A stretch of DNA of 12,929 nt from Bacillota bacterium (GCA_023411715.1 JAEYOM010000096.1:1-12929), one strand, 5' to 3'; shown: positions 1-6,691, counted from the stretch's first letter. Notes: generated by a model not told the origin, from the letters alone. Numbers and translations are program-made.

Positions 1-32
1 GGTGTTTGTGGTGAACTCAATTATACCAGAAA

Positions 33-79
33 ACAGGGGGTCATTGTTTTTTAACATCAAAAAATCCTGAAACCCCTGT
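33..79. repeat. Nested inverted repeat, function unclear
   Basis: ACAGGGG at 33-39 is the exact reverse complement of CCCCTGT at 73-79, and inside it a T6 run (47-52) faces an A6 run (59-64). The stretch could fold as an interrupted hairpin upstream of the zinc-ribbon gene. It may be the end of an upstream unit or a leader structure. The arms are short and the interior is AT-rich, so chance is possible. Confidence 0.3.
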
Positions 80-104
80 AGATAGCACACTTCAATATAT
101 CAAC

Positions 105-124
105 AGTGTAAACGAGTTTACACT
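105..124. promoter_or_regulatory. Perfect 20-bp palindrome, candidate operator
   Basis: AGTGTAAAC (105-113) and GTTTACACT (116-124) are perfect inverted 9-bp arms separated by GA. The site ends 13 bases before the GGGAGG ribosome site of the zinc-ribbon gene, where a dimeric repressor would block transcription. The size and symmetry resemble operators of TetR-type or similar helix-turn-helix repressors; the actual binding protein is unknown. No convincing -35/-10 pair was identified next to it. Confidence 0.5.
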
Positions 125-151
125 AACAAATTGGAATGGGAGGTCACGGAT

Positions 152-637
152 ATGGCATTCTTGGAGAACTTCGGCAGGAAGGTCGGCGAAGCTGCGCAGG
201 CAGCGGCTAAAAAGTCGGGCGAACTCGTAGAAATCACTAAGCTCAACGTAAATATCAACACCGAAGAAGACAAAATACAGAAGCTCTATGCACAGATAGG
301 CAAATCGGTTTACGAAAAATTTCGTCAGTCGGGCACAACTGAGGATCATATAAAAGAGGCCTGCGAGGCAATAACAGTACATGAACAGAATATAAAGTCC
401 ATCAAGGAAAAAATCGCCGAGGTCAAAGGCACCAAGACCTGTACAGCTTGCGGATCCGATATGGAAAGGACACAACTTTTCTGCTCGAAATGCGGCGCGA
501 GGAACGATATCCCGCAGGCGCCGGTTCAGCCGGAAGCCGCCGAAACTCCAACCGCCTCAAATCATACATGTCCCTCCTGCGGTTCGACCCTGGCAGCCGG
601 TTCCGCGTTCTGTACCAACTGCGGCACCAGATTGTGA
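152..637 (+). CDS. Coiled-coil protein with two C-terminal zinc ribbons
   Basis: This is a 161-residue soluble protein with no signal peptide or membrane segment. Residues 1-92 are charged and helical, likely an amphipathic or coiled-coil region. Two zinc ribbons follow: Cys97/Cys100 with Cys111/Cys114, and Cys140/Cys143 with Cys154/Cys157, each of the CxxC(G)...CxxCG type, joined by a Pro/Ala/Glu-rich linker (about 119-139). Such ribbons usually bind structural zinc and mediate protein or nucleic acid contacts. The precise role is unknown. The ATG at 152 is chosen because GGGAGG lies 8 bases upstream; an in-frame TTG at 131 would place that ribosome site inside the gene. The gene stands alone, convergent with cphA, with its own upstream palindrome (105-124) and downstream terminator (685-718). 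Its TGA stop is part of a dispersed repeat. No functional link to cyanophycin metabolism is evident. Confidence 0.85.
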   Translation: MAFLENFGRKVGEAAQAAAKKSGELVEITKLNVNINTEEDKIQKLYAQIGKSVYEKFRQSGTTEDHIKEACEAITVHEQNIKSIKEKIAEVKGTKTCTACGSDMERTQLFCSKCGARNDIPQAPVQPEAAETPTASNHTCPSCGSTLAAGSAFCTNCGTRL

Positions 638-671
638 AACAGAGAAACAGAGGGACGGTTCTTTTGTTTCA
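635..671. repeat. REP-like palindromic repeat, GGGACGGTT family
   Basis: TGAAAC (635-640) and GTTTCA (666-671) are inverted and enclose a core GGGACGGTTCTTTTGTTTC (652-670). An 8-bp GAAACAGA is present twice in tandem (636-643, 644-651). The core matches the arms of the larger inverted repeat at 6692-6757, so the two belong to one dispersed family. Elements with this GGGACGGTT...GTTTC core are recalled from many clostridial genomes as short REP-type repeats. The left end overlaps the stop codon of the zinc-ribbon gene. Confidence 0.6.
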
Positions 672-684
672 GACGAACTATCCA

Positions 685-718
685 AAAGGGTGGGGAAATT
701 CCCACCCTTTGATTTTTT
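685..718 (+). terminator. Rho-independent terminator of the zinc-ribbon gene
   Basis: A perfect 10-bp stem, AAAGGGTGGG (685-694) with CCCACCCTTT (701-710), encloses a GAAATT loop and is followed by GA and T6 (713-718). It terminates the + strand gene. Read from the other strand it has only a short T-run, but it may also stop cphA transcripts, since it lies about 50 bases beyond the cphA stop. Confidence 0.85.
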
Positions 719-765
719 ACTGTTTCGGCAAATATACCGCTGATCCGGCACGGCCCCTGTTTGGT

Positions 766-3429
766 TCAACCCGCTGCAGACTCCTGAAGCACAGGCATTT
801 CGGATTTCTCTTTGTTGGCGCGCTGCGCAAGTATCAGCCTGCATTTATCTACGACCTTTAGCGCAGAGTCCAGGTCCTCATAAAACATAACTACCAGCTC
901 GCCCTGTTTTGCATCCATGATAGCAGTTTCCAACGCTTTTTCCTCCGAATATATAACACTCGCCTTTCCGACATCCATGCCGGCAGTTATGACCGAATTG
1001 TAGAGCAGATCCGCCACTTCTCCGGCATTCCGCCCGCGAAGGTCGCTGTCTTCCTTTATATATATTTTGTCGAAGGTCCTTCCGCAAAAACTTCCGACTT
1101 CCTGTATACTCTCATTCATTCTGTCGCCGGGCATCCCTATAACGCCGGTGTAACCTGTGGCATCGACCGAATGCATAAAGTCCGCAACCGCCCTGTAACC
1201 AGCCGGATTGTGCCCGTAGTCGAGCATTACGGTAAACCCGCCCATGTCAAATTGGTTAAAACGACCGGGATTTAATCTGATATCAGGCGTGAAATCCATG
1301 ATGCCTTTCCTGATCACGGTTTCCGGTATATCAACGGCAAGAAGCGAAGCTGCGGCTGCGAGTGAATTTTCTATATTGCAGTAAGCCTTTCCGCTATATG
1401 TGATCGGTATCTCATCCACTCTGGCTATGAATACTTCCCTGCCCTTGTTGAAGGAATAGATGGAATCGTTCTTTTTATATACAACGCGATGCCCGGCTTC
1501 GATTTCCCTTTTTATGAGCGGATTTTCATGATTGCCGGAAAATAGAAGGAGATTGCACTTGATTCTTTGTATGAACCAGGGCGTCATCCTGTCGTCAGCA
1601 TTAAGGACGGCGGTCCCCCCAGGCTTGACCGCTTCTATTACAAGAGATTTGACCTTGGCCAGTTCTTCAAGCGTATTTATACCGTCAAGACCGAGATGAT
1701 CCTCGCTGATATTTGTGATAACTCCGACATCGGCGGCATCGTACCCGAGGCCCCGCTTTAAAATACCGCCCCTCGCCGTTTCAAGGACCACCGCCTCGAC
1801 CCTCTTGTCGCGCAGGACCCTTGCCGCGCTCAGCGCCCCTGTATTGTCACCTTTCAACATGCATTCTCCGCCCACATAAATACCGCCGGTCGAAGTCATG
1901 CCTGCCACCTTGCCCGTCAGACCCAGCGCATGTGCGATCATCCTGGTTACAGTAGTCTTACCGTTCGTACCTGTGACGGATATCACGGGTATGCTGCACG
2001 GAGTACCCTCCGGATACAGCATATCCAGTATGTCTCCGGCAACGTTGCGGGATTTACCTTCAGTTGGATAGATATGCATGCGCAGTCCCGGGGCGGCATT
2101 TACTTCGATCACTGCCCCATTCTGCGGTGCAAGCGGCTCTGAAATATCTTCACAGGTAATATCGATCCCGGCCACATCCAGGTTCATCAATTCCGCAGCT
2201 TTGACCGCAAGCCGGGCGATGGCGGGGTGAACCTCCTCCGTACAATCCCGGGCCGTACCTCCCGTGCTGAGGTTTCCGTTATATCTCAGCAGGACTCTGG
2301 CATCTTTTTCCGGTATGCTGTTTTCATTATAGCCAGATTTCGACAGGACCTGCCTTGACATTTCATCGATCTTTATATAAGTCAAAGGTTTTTCGTGGCC
2401 CGATCCGCGCAGAGGATTTTCATTCTCAATATCGACCAACTGCTTTATAGTACTTGCCCCGTCCCCGATCACAACGGGCGGTTTCCGCTCTGCCGCCGCC
2501 GCCAGCTTCCCGTCTATCACAAGCAGCCTGTAGTCCTTCCCAGGGATGTACTTCTCGACGATGACGGCACGGCTGTACCGCACGGCTGTTCGGAATGCTT
2601 CTTCAAGTTCTCCGGGTTCACGGATATTCGTAAAAACTCCTTTGCCCTGGTTGGCGTCATATGGTTTGACAACTACGGGGTATCCGATGCATGACGCTAC
2701 CGCTGCGGCCGAACCGGAAGTATACGCTATATCTCCGTATGGGACCGGTATTCCGGCCTCCGAAAGTATACGTTTTGTAAGATGCTTATTTCCGGCAAGG
2801 TCGACCGAGACGCAGCCGGAGCTGTCCGTCAGCGAGGCTTCAAGGTAACGCGTGTACTTGCCGCTGCCGAGCTGCAGTATGCTGGAATGCTCAAGACATT
2901 GGACAGGTATGTTCCGTTTAAGCGCTTCCGCATAAATCGCACCCGTGCTTGTGCCCAGATCCGATTCTGCCGCCATCCTGGACAGTTCCTTCAGTGATTT
3001 ATCGAAATCGGGCAGTTTTCCCTCTATAAGGGAGTTTACAGTTTTAACTGCCGAAAGCAGGCATTCGATTGCAAATTTCTCATTTCTGTACTCGAATATC
3101 ATATAGTAAACGGACGGGTCCTCCGTTACCCTGCTCTTGCCGTAGTTCACGCGATAACCCATCATGTTCTGTAACTCGAGTACCATGTGTTCCGTTACAT
3201 GTGTAAGATAAGTCCCCTCCCTGAGCCTGTCGGCAAAGCCTCCTTCGTAGCCAACTCCGCAGAAATGGCCGGAAAGGCCCGGCATCATCATAAGGAGCCG
3301 TTCGTTAAACATATATATATCCTTCGTCGGTGTATCATACAATTCTCCCAGACTTACAACAGCCTTTATTACCGGTTTGAGACTGTAAATGTTCTTACCC
3401 CTGAATGGCTGTATTTGATGTATATCCAC
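766..3429 (-). CDS. cphA: Cyanophycin synthetase (ATP-grasp plus Mur ligase)
   Basis: CphA polymerises L-Asp and L-Arg into cyanophycin in the cytoplasm, using ATP twice per dipeptide unit. From the GTG at 3429 the product has 887 residues, a normal length for CphA1. Three regions are visible (numbered from this start): an N-terminal domain with RGKNIYS near 10 and HVTEH at 77-81; an ATP-grasp domain at about 210-475 with KPYDANQGKGV at 255-265 and the metal-binding IEVNAAPG near 441-448; and a Mur ligase-like domain from about 485 with P-loop TGTNGKTT at 486-493, NISEDHLG near 573-580, GRFN near 722 and DYGHNPAG near 737-744. The GTG is preferred because GGGAGGA lies 6 bases upstream. An in-frame ATG at 3444 overlaps the cphB stop (TAATG) but has no good ribosome site, so an extra five residues cannot be excluded. 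It is the last gene of the operon and likely translationally coupled to cphB. Confidence 0.96.
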   Translation of the reverse strand: MDIHQIQPFRGKNIYSLKPVIKAVVSLGELYDTPTKDIYMFNERLLMMMPGLSGHFCGVGYEGGFADRLREGTYLTHVTEHMVLELQNMMGYRVNYGKSRVTEDPSVYYMIFEYRNEKFAIECLLSAVKTVNSLIEGKLPDFDKSLKELSRMAAESDLGTSTGAIYAEALKRNIPVQCLEHSSILQLGSGKYTRYLEASLTDSSGCVSVDLAGNKHLTKRILSEAGIPVPYGDIAYTSGSAAAVASCIGYPVVVKPYDANQGKGVFTNIREPGELEEAFRTAVRYSRAVIVEKYIPGKDYRLLVIDGKLAAAAERKPPVVIGDGASTIKQLVDIENENPLRGSGHEKPLTYIKIDEMSRQVLSKSGYNENSIPEKDARVLLRYNGNLSTGGTARDCTEEVHPAIARLAVKAAELMNLDVAGIDITCEDISEPLAPQNGAVIEVNAAPGLRMHIYPTEGKSRNVAGDILDMLYPEGTPCSIPVISVTGTNGKTTVTRMIAHALGLTGKVAGMTSTGGIYVGGECMLKGDNTGALSAARVLRDKRVEAVVLETARGGILKRGLGYDAADVGVITNISEDHLGLDGINTLEELAKVKSLVIEAVKPGGTAVLNADDRMTPWFIQRIKCNLLLFSGNHENPLIKREIEAGHRVVYKKNDSIYSFNKGREVFIARVDEIPITYSGKAYCNIENSLAAAASLLAVDIPETVIRKGIMDFTPDIRLNPGRFNQFDMGGFTVMLDYGHNPAGYRAVADFMHSVDATGYTGVIGMPGDRMNESIQEVGSFCGRTFDKIYIKEDSDLRGRNAGEVADLLYNSVITAGMDVGKASVIYSEEKALETAIMDAKQGELVVMFYEDLDSALKVVDKCRLILAQRANKEKSEMPVLQESAAG

Positions 3430-3443
3430 AAAGTTTCCTCCCA

Positions 3444-4244
3444 TTAGTGCAGCCGCATGACTTCCCTGCTCAGAAGATTATAGCCGTAACCGGCCGGCAG
3501 GACATGCAGGACTACATTAGCTATGGCCAGATTTTCATCCGGCTTCAATTCAGATACATTTGAACTCTTTATATTGCGCCCGTCAACAACTGTGACGGAA
3601 TTGCTTCCGACCACTTCAAAGTGATCGTCCGGGAATACCCTAACGGCGGTATCCTCGTCGATGCCTATCCCGAGGATCGACGGATTCTCCGCCACACCGC
3701 ACAAAAGCCTTCCAATCCTTCCCCTCTGATGAAAATGCTGGTCTATGAGCGCTTGTTCAAGAAGCCCGAGACCAGGCGCCATTTTAAGCGTACATTTCCT
3801 GGCAGGATCGTTGTTGTTGCCGTCAACGATCATGGTCTTGCTCATAGCGGAGGCCCCGGCACTGGTCCCAGCGATAGTCGCTCCGGCCTTGTATGCGTTG
3901 TGGAGCGCAGTGTAGACCTTTGTCCCGCCCAATATGCTAGTAATTCTAAGTTGGTCTCCGCCGGTAAAGAATATTCCGTTGGATTCCGAGATCAATTTCG
4001 CGTTGATATCCATATCCGCATCATCCCGGGTATTGATGTTCAGGATACTGGTAAAATGAGCGCCCAAAGCAGTGAATAGTGTTTTATACTGGTTGCCTGC
4101 TTCGCCGGGCATTTCGGTAGCGGTCGTAATGACAGTCAGCTTCGCTCCGGCTGCACCTGAAAGCGTAACAAATGTTTTAAGTATGATACACTCTCCCGTC
4201 TTGTCCTCAGCGCCGCCTATGATGATCAAATTCCCCATATTCAT
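3444..4244 (-). CDS. cphB: Cyanophycinase, serine peptidase family S51
   Basis: CphB is an intracellular exopeptidase that degrades cyanophycin to beta-Asp-Arg dipeptides. Starting at ATG 4244 it has 266 residues, the usual CphB length, with no signal peptide, so it acts on internal granules and is not a secreted CphE type. Visible motifs (this numbering) are IIGGAED near 8-14, FFTGGDQ near 92-98, the nucleophile elbow GTSAGAS with Ser128, DQHFHQRGR with His170 at the expected catalytic position, and GIGIDEDTA with Glu197. Their spacing matches the Ser/His/Glu set described for Synechocystis CphB. The ATG is preferred because a GGTGA sits just upstream; a GTG at 4253 and an ATG at 4238 are alternatives. 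It directly precedes cphA, so the enzyme that destroys the polymer and the one that makes it share a transcript. Confidence 0.96.
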   Translation of the reverse strand: MNMGNLIIIGGAEDKTGECIILKTFVTLSGAAGAKLTVITTATEMPGEAGNQYKTLFTALGAHFTSILNINTRDDADMDINAKLISESNGIFFTGGDQLRITSILGGTKVYTALHNAYKAGATIAGTSAGASAMSKTMIVDGNNNDPARKCTLKMAPGLGLLEQALIDQHFHQRGRIGRLLCGVAENPSILGIGIDEDTAVRVFPDDHFEVVGSNSVTVVDGRNIKSSNVSELKPDENLAIANVVLHVLPAGYGYNLLSREVMRLH

Positions 4245-4265
4245 TTCGTTCACCGATTATTATCC

Positions 4266-4538
4266 TTATATACCTATTACTTGTTTTAGACAGCTTAAGA
4301 ATATTTCATTAAAGATCAGACCTGTCGCGATGAACAGGATGCTTGACAGTATTAGCGCCAACCCCGCCCTGCTGCCGTTTTTACTTGCCATTATGCCCAT
4401 AATCACAGCAATGACTCCAAAAAAATATGGGTATATTATCAGCGATAGAGCAGCCGTAATCCACCCTATCAGAAGAAATAGCACTTTTCCCGCCGCAGCC
4501 GGTTTGCCGGTGCTGCCGTTATTATAGGAATAATCCAT
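4266..4538 (-). CDS. Small membrane protein in the cyanophycin operon
   Basis: This predicted protein has 90 residues, starting at ATG 4538, which has GAGGTG 6 bases upstream (an in-frame GTG at 4547 lies within that ribosome site). The first 17 residues are polar (Tyr, Asn, Gly, Ser, Lys, Pro). Residues about 18-50 form one long or two tightly packed hydrophobic helices, with a Pro near 36, and residues about 57-83 form another. A short basic turn (SKNGSR, 52-57) separates the two blocks. The pattern resembles small DUF4190-type membrane proteins, but no specific family can be assigned from the sequence alone. It sits between iadA and cphB in the same direction, 21 bases before the cphB start, so it is co-transcribed with cyanophycin genes. 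Its function is unknown; a granule-membrane, transport or regulatory role would be guesswork. Confidence 0.8.
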   Translation of the reverse strand: MDYSYNNGSTGKPAAAGKVLFLLIGWITAALSLIIYPYFFGVIAVIMGIMASKNGSRAGLALILSSILFIATGLIFNEIFLSCLKQVIGI

Positions 4539-4620
4539 CTGGTTCACCTCATAATTTATTCTTTATTGACAAAGCTGCGTATATACATCCAATTCGTGAG
4601 AATGCATAATACCGGCCGAC

Positions 4621-5748
4621 CTACTTCCGAACAGGTCTGCCGTCCTCAAGCAGCAGCCTGCCGCGGCTATAGAGCCTGTCCGGCATAAAGGAATCCCTGT
4701 CTATCAATAAAATATCGGCATCACGCCCAACCTCCAGTTTACCCTTGAAATCAAGCTTAAGGACTTTTGCAACATTTTCCGTTACAACCCTCAGGGCCTC
4801 ACACAAAGGTATACCATAATCCTTTACGGCCGACCTGATATCGTTGTACAATGACATAACGCTGCCTACCTCGTCGTGGGTAGCCCCTGCACCGCTTCCG
4901 TTACCGTCCGAGGAAACGGTTACCCTATCAAGGCCGTCCTTTGTTGCAAGCAGTTCGCAAAGACATTCCGGAACGCTCCTGCCAGCCTTTGTATTTTCTC
5001 CAGCAGTAAGATCAATAATTCCTCCATTTTCATGAAACCGGATAGCCTGGCTGAACAAAGACACGTTTCTGTTCAGATGTGTCGGAACGAACATGGATAT
5101 TGGGAAATCCGTCGATTCAATAAGGTTTATAAGCGGCTGGAGCCCGGATCTGCCGTCTCCCATATGGAAATGGACCACACCGGCCTTTTCCCCCAGCAGG
5201 CCTCCCGAAAGAACTTCATGGGACAGTTCCTCAAGCTCACGTATAGAAGGGTAGGAGGATCTGTAATCCGATATTGCTATCTCTCCGACGCCAATTATCT
5301 TTTCAATGAATGCGATATCGTTAAGCACGCTTCCCGTAGCGGTCACTGTCGGCAAACCATAGTAGCCGGTATAGATGTAGGCGGTTAATCCTTCGTATTC
5401 CAGCTGACGTGCCTTCATAAGCAGATTCGGTATGCTTTTGTCCACTCCGTCAAAGCCAAGAAGCCCGACCACGGTGGTAGTCCCTGCCGAAGCCAGCTTG
5501 TCCCAGCCAATTGGGTCCACTATGCTTTTCGGGCCCTGTTCCCCGCCTCCGCCGGTGATATGCACGTGCTGGTCTATGAATCCCGGACACGCTATCTTAC
5601 CTCTGCACTCGACCACCTCTGAAAATGTAAGCTGTCCTTCCTTTATATCCGGCGCTATAGATGCTATTTTGCCAAATGCGATCATTATGTCGTTGACGCC
5701 CAGATACCGGGGCGCATAGCATTCGACATTCTTCAGCAGCTTGAACAT
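4621..5748 (-). CDS. iadA: Isoaspartyl (beta-aspartyl) dipeptidase, zinc amidohydrolase
   Basis: IadA hydrolyses beta-aspartyl dipeptides; here the natural substrate is probably beta-Asp-Arg released by CphB, giving free Asp and Arg. The product has 375 residues, close to the roughly 390 of E. coli IadA. By alignment from memory with the E. coli enzyme, metal ligands His61 and His63 (IDQHVH), His195 (HFHMGD), His224 (PTHLNRN) and Asp281 (SSDGNGS) are present, as are substrate residues Glu70, Tyr130, Arg163, Arg227 and Ser285. The position of the bridging carboxylated lysine (Lys162 in E. coli) is Glu156 here (GVGEIAISD), so the two metals would be bridged differently. The start has AGGAG upstream at a rather long spacing of about 13 bases; no better start is seen. 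It is the first gene of the operon and diverges from the LexA-like gene. Confidence 0.94.
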   Translation of the reverse strand: MFKLLKNVECYAPRYLGVNDIMIAFGKIASIAPDIKEGQLTFSEVVECRGKIACPGFIDQHVHITGGGGEQGPKSIVDPIGWDKLASAGTTTVVGLLGFDGVDKSIPNLLMKARQLEYEGLTAYIYTGYYGLPTVTATGSVLNDIAFIEKIIGVGEIAISDYRSSYPSIRELEELSHEVLSGGLLGEKAGVVHFHMGDGRSGLQPLINLIESTDFPISMFVPTHLNRNVSLFSQAIRFHENGGIIDLTAGENTKAGRSVPECLCELLATKDGLDRVTVSSDGNGSGAGATHDEVGSVMSLYNDIRSAVKDYGIPLCEALRVVTENVAKVLKLDFKGKLEVGRDADILLIDRDSFMPDRLYSRGRLLLEDGRPVRK

Positions 5749-5835
5749 ATTAATCGTCTATCTCCTATCATTGTTTCAATATATTATTTTTTACATTAAA
5801 AAAATCGATATACATTTTATTTACTGACAATAATC

Positions 5836-5860
5836 TGCCTTTTCACTAAGTGATAAGGCA
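5836..5860. promoter_or_regulatory. 25-bp near-perfect palindrome, candidate operator
   Basis: TGCCTTTTCACT (5836-5847) and AGTGATAAGGCA (5849-5860) are inverted around A5848; 11 of 12 pairs match, the exception being T5842/T5854. The right arm runs directly into the first copy of the 11-bp tandem repeat, so the two structures share the AAGGCA element. It is placed to control either iadA or the divergent regulator. It could also form an RNA hairpin in a long leader. Confidence 0.6.
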
Positions 5861-5885
5861 TTTATAAGGCATTTATAAGGCATTT
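5853..5885. repeat. Three perfect tandem copies of an 11-bp repeat
   Basis: ATAAGGCATTT occurs at 5853-5863, 5864-5874 and 5875-5885 with no mismatches and no gaps. An 11-bp period is close to one helical turn, so bound proteins would line up on one face of the DNA. This suggests an array of regulator sites, although recent replication slippage could produce the same pattern. Confidence 0.8.
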
Positions 5886-5890
5886 ATACG

Positions 5891-5912
5891 TCATATTGTA
5901 ATTACAATATGA
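5891..5912. promoter_or_regulatory. 22-bp perfect palindrome, candidate operator or attenuator
   Basis: The half-site TCATATTGTAA (5891-5901) is followed immediately by its exact reverse complement (5902-5912), with further symmetry to 5888-5915 allowing one mismatch. A run of seven T (5915-5921) follows on the + strand, so it could act as a weak AT-rich terminator for transcripts heading into the LexA-like gene. A dimeric repressor site is the more natural reading, because it lies 34 bases upstream of the promoter candidate at 5946. Confidence 0.6.
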
Positions 5913-5945
5913 TGTTTTTTTCTTACATTCATTACATAATTTAAT

Positions 5946-5974
5946 TTGAATATTTATTCTTAATCTGCTAAACT
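5946..5974 (+). promoter_or_regulatory. Promoter candidate for the LexA-like gene
   Basis: TTGAAT (5946-5951) and TAAACT (5969-5974) are separated by 17 bases, each matching four of six consensus positions for a sigma-A type promoter. The predicted start point lies about 40 bases upstream of the ATG at 6024. Confidence 0.4.
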
Positions 5975-6023
5975 GGATTATGTTTGTTTTATGTAAAGTA
6001 ATTTATTTCAAAGGGTGATTAAA

Positions 6024-6659
6024 ATGCTATCTAACTTCAGCAGCTTGACTGCAAAACAGAAAAAGGTGTACACAGCAATCGAGACATATATCAATCAAAA
6101 CAGGATACCCCCGACGGTGCGCGAGATAGGAGAATTGGTCGGTGAAAAGACACCGGGAGCAGTTCAGGGGATTCTTAACCGGCTGGAGCAAAAGGGAGTA
6201 ATCAAAAGGCAGCTTGGAGCCGCTAGATCTATCCAGTTGGTATCCTCCGATGAGCAAATGTATGTTAAACCGGCTTATATACCGGAAATAAAAAAGATCA
6301 GCAAACGGAACATCTCTGACCTGACAAATATTTATAATATCGAGAAATACCATCCGTTCTCGCCTGATTTCGTAACAGAAAATAATGAATATTTCCTGTT
6401 CGAATCCCCGGTCGACGGACTGGTGGAAAGCGGATTCGACGCCAATGACCTGATACTTGTCAATTCAACTACGGAACCAAAGGCGGGAGATATAGTTCTT
6501 GTATTTTTTGAAAACCGCTCCCTGCTCAGATATTATTACCCTGATAGCGATGGATCGCTTACTCTGAAAGCTAATTCCAGCATTATCGACAAAGTTCGCT
6601 TTGCTCCCGAAGAAGTAAACATAATAGGTAGAGTCGAAGGCAGATACACGAGGTTCTGA
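6024..6659 (+). CDS. LexA-like transcription regulator, protease apparently inactive
   Basis: This 211-residue protein aligns from end to end with LexA. Residues about 8-72 form the winged helix-turn-helix (LTAKQ, IPPTVREIGELVG, a recognition helix near 43-58, KGVIKR, GAARSIQLV). Residues about 122-211 match the S24 peptidase-like dimerisation domain. Aligned by eye to E. coli LexA, the nucleophile Ser119 corresponds to Gly132, the general base Lys156 to Leu168, and the Ala84-Gly85 cleavage bond to Lys94-Arg95. All three elements of self-cleavage are therefore missing. It probably remains a dimeric DNA-binding protein but not one inactivated by RecA in the SOS response. The ATG at 6024 has AAAGGGTGA just upstream; a GTG at 6015 lies within that site. 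It is divergent from iadA and convergent with oppA. The likely targets are its own gene and the cyanophycin operon; this is inference from position. Confidence 0.85.
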   Translation: MLSNFSSLTAKQKKVYTAIETYINQNRIPPTVREIGELVGEKTPGAVQGILNRLEQKGVIKRQLGAARSIQLVSSDEQMYVKPAYIPEIKKISKRNISDLTNIYNIEKYHPFSPDFVTENNEYFLFESPVDGLVESGFDANDLILVNSTTEPKAGDIVLVFFENRSLLRYYYPDSDGSLTLKANSSIIDKVRFAPEEVNIIGRVEGRYTRF

Positions 6660-6691
6660 AAAAGAAGCGATAAAATTGAATAAATCAGTTA

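Larger units (their letters stand above)
5749..6023. promoter_or_regulatory. Divergent control region between iadA and the LexA-like gene
   Basis: This AT-rich 275-base gap must carry promoters for the minus-strand cyanophycin operon and the + strand regulator. It contains three ordered repeat structures between 5836 and 5912 (listed separately) and a + strand promoter candidate at 5946-5974. No clear consensus promoter was found for iadA: a TTGTCA exists on the minus strand (about 5828-5823) but lacks a well-spaced -10. No LexA box of the GAAC-N4-GTTC type was seen. Confidence 0.7.

Noticed and set aside
92..861. Open frames of 127 aa (minus, 92-475), 137 aa (+, 448-861) and 95 aa (minus, 557-844) around the zinc-ribbon gene
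   Set aside because: They overlap the zinc-ribbon gene or cphA, run through the terminator or repeat, and lack convincing ribosome sites or recognisable protein features.
5853..5885. Tandem 11-bp repeats as a CRISPR array or replication-origin iterons
   Set aside because: There are no spacers and the units are too short for CRISPR; no Rep or DnaA gene or DnaA-box cluster is nearby, and the location between divergent genes fits operators better.
6024..6659. Calling this gene the SOS repressor lexA
   Set aside because: The cleavage site and both catalytic residues are absent in the alignment and no LexA box of the known Gram-positive form was seen in its own control region.
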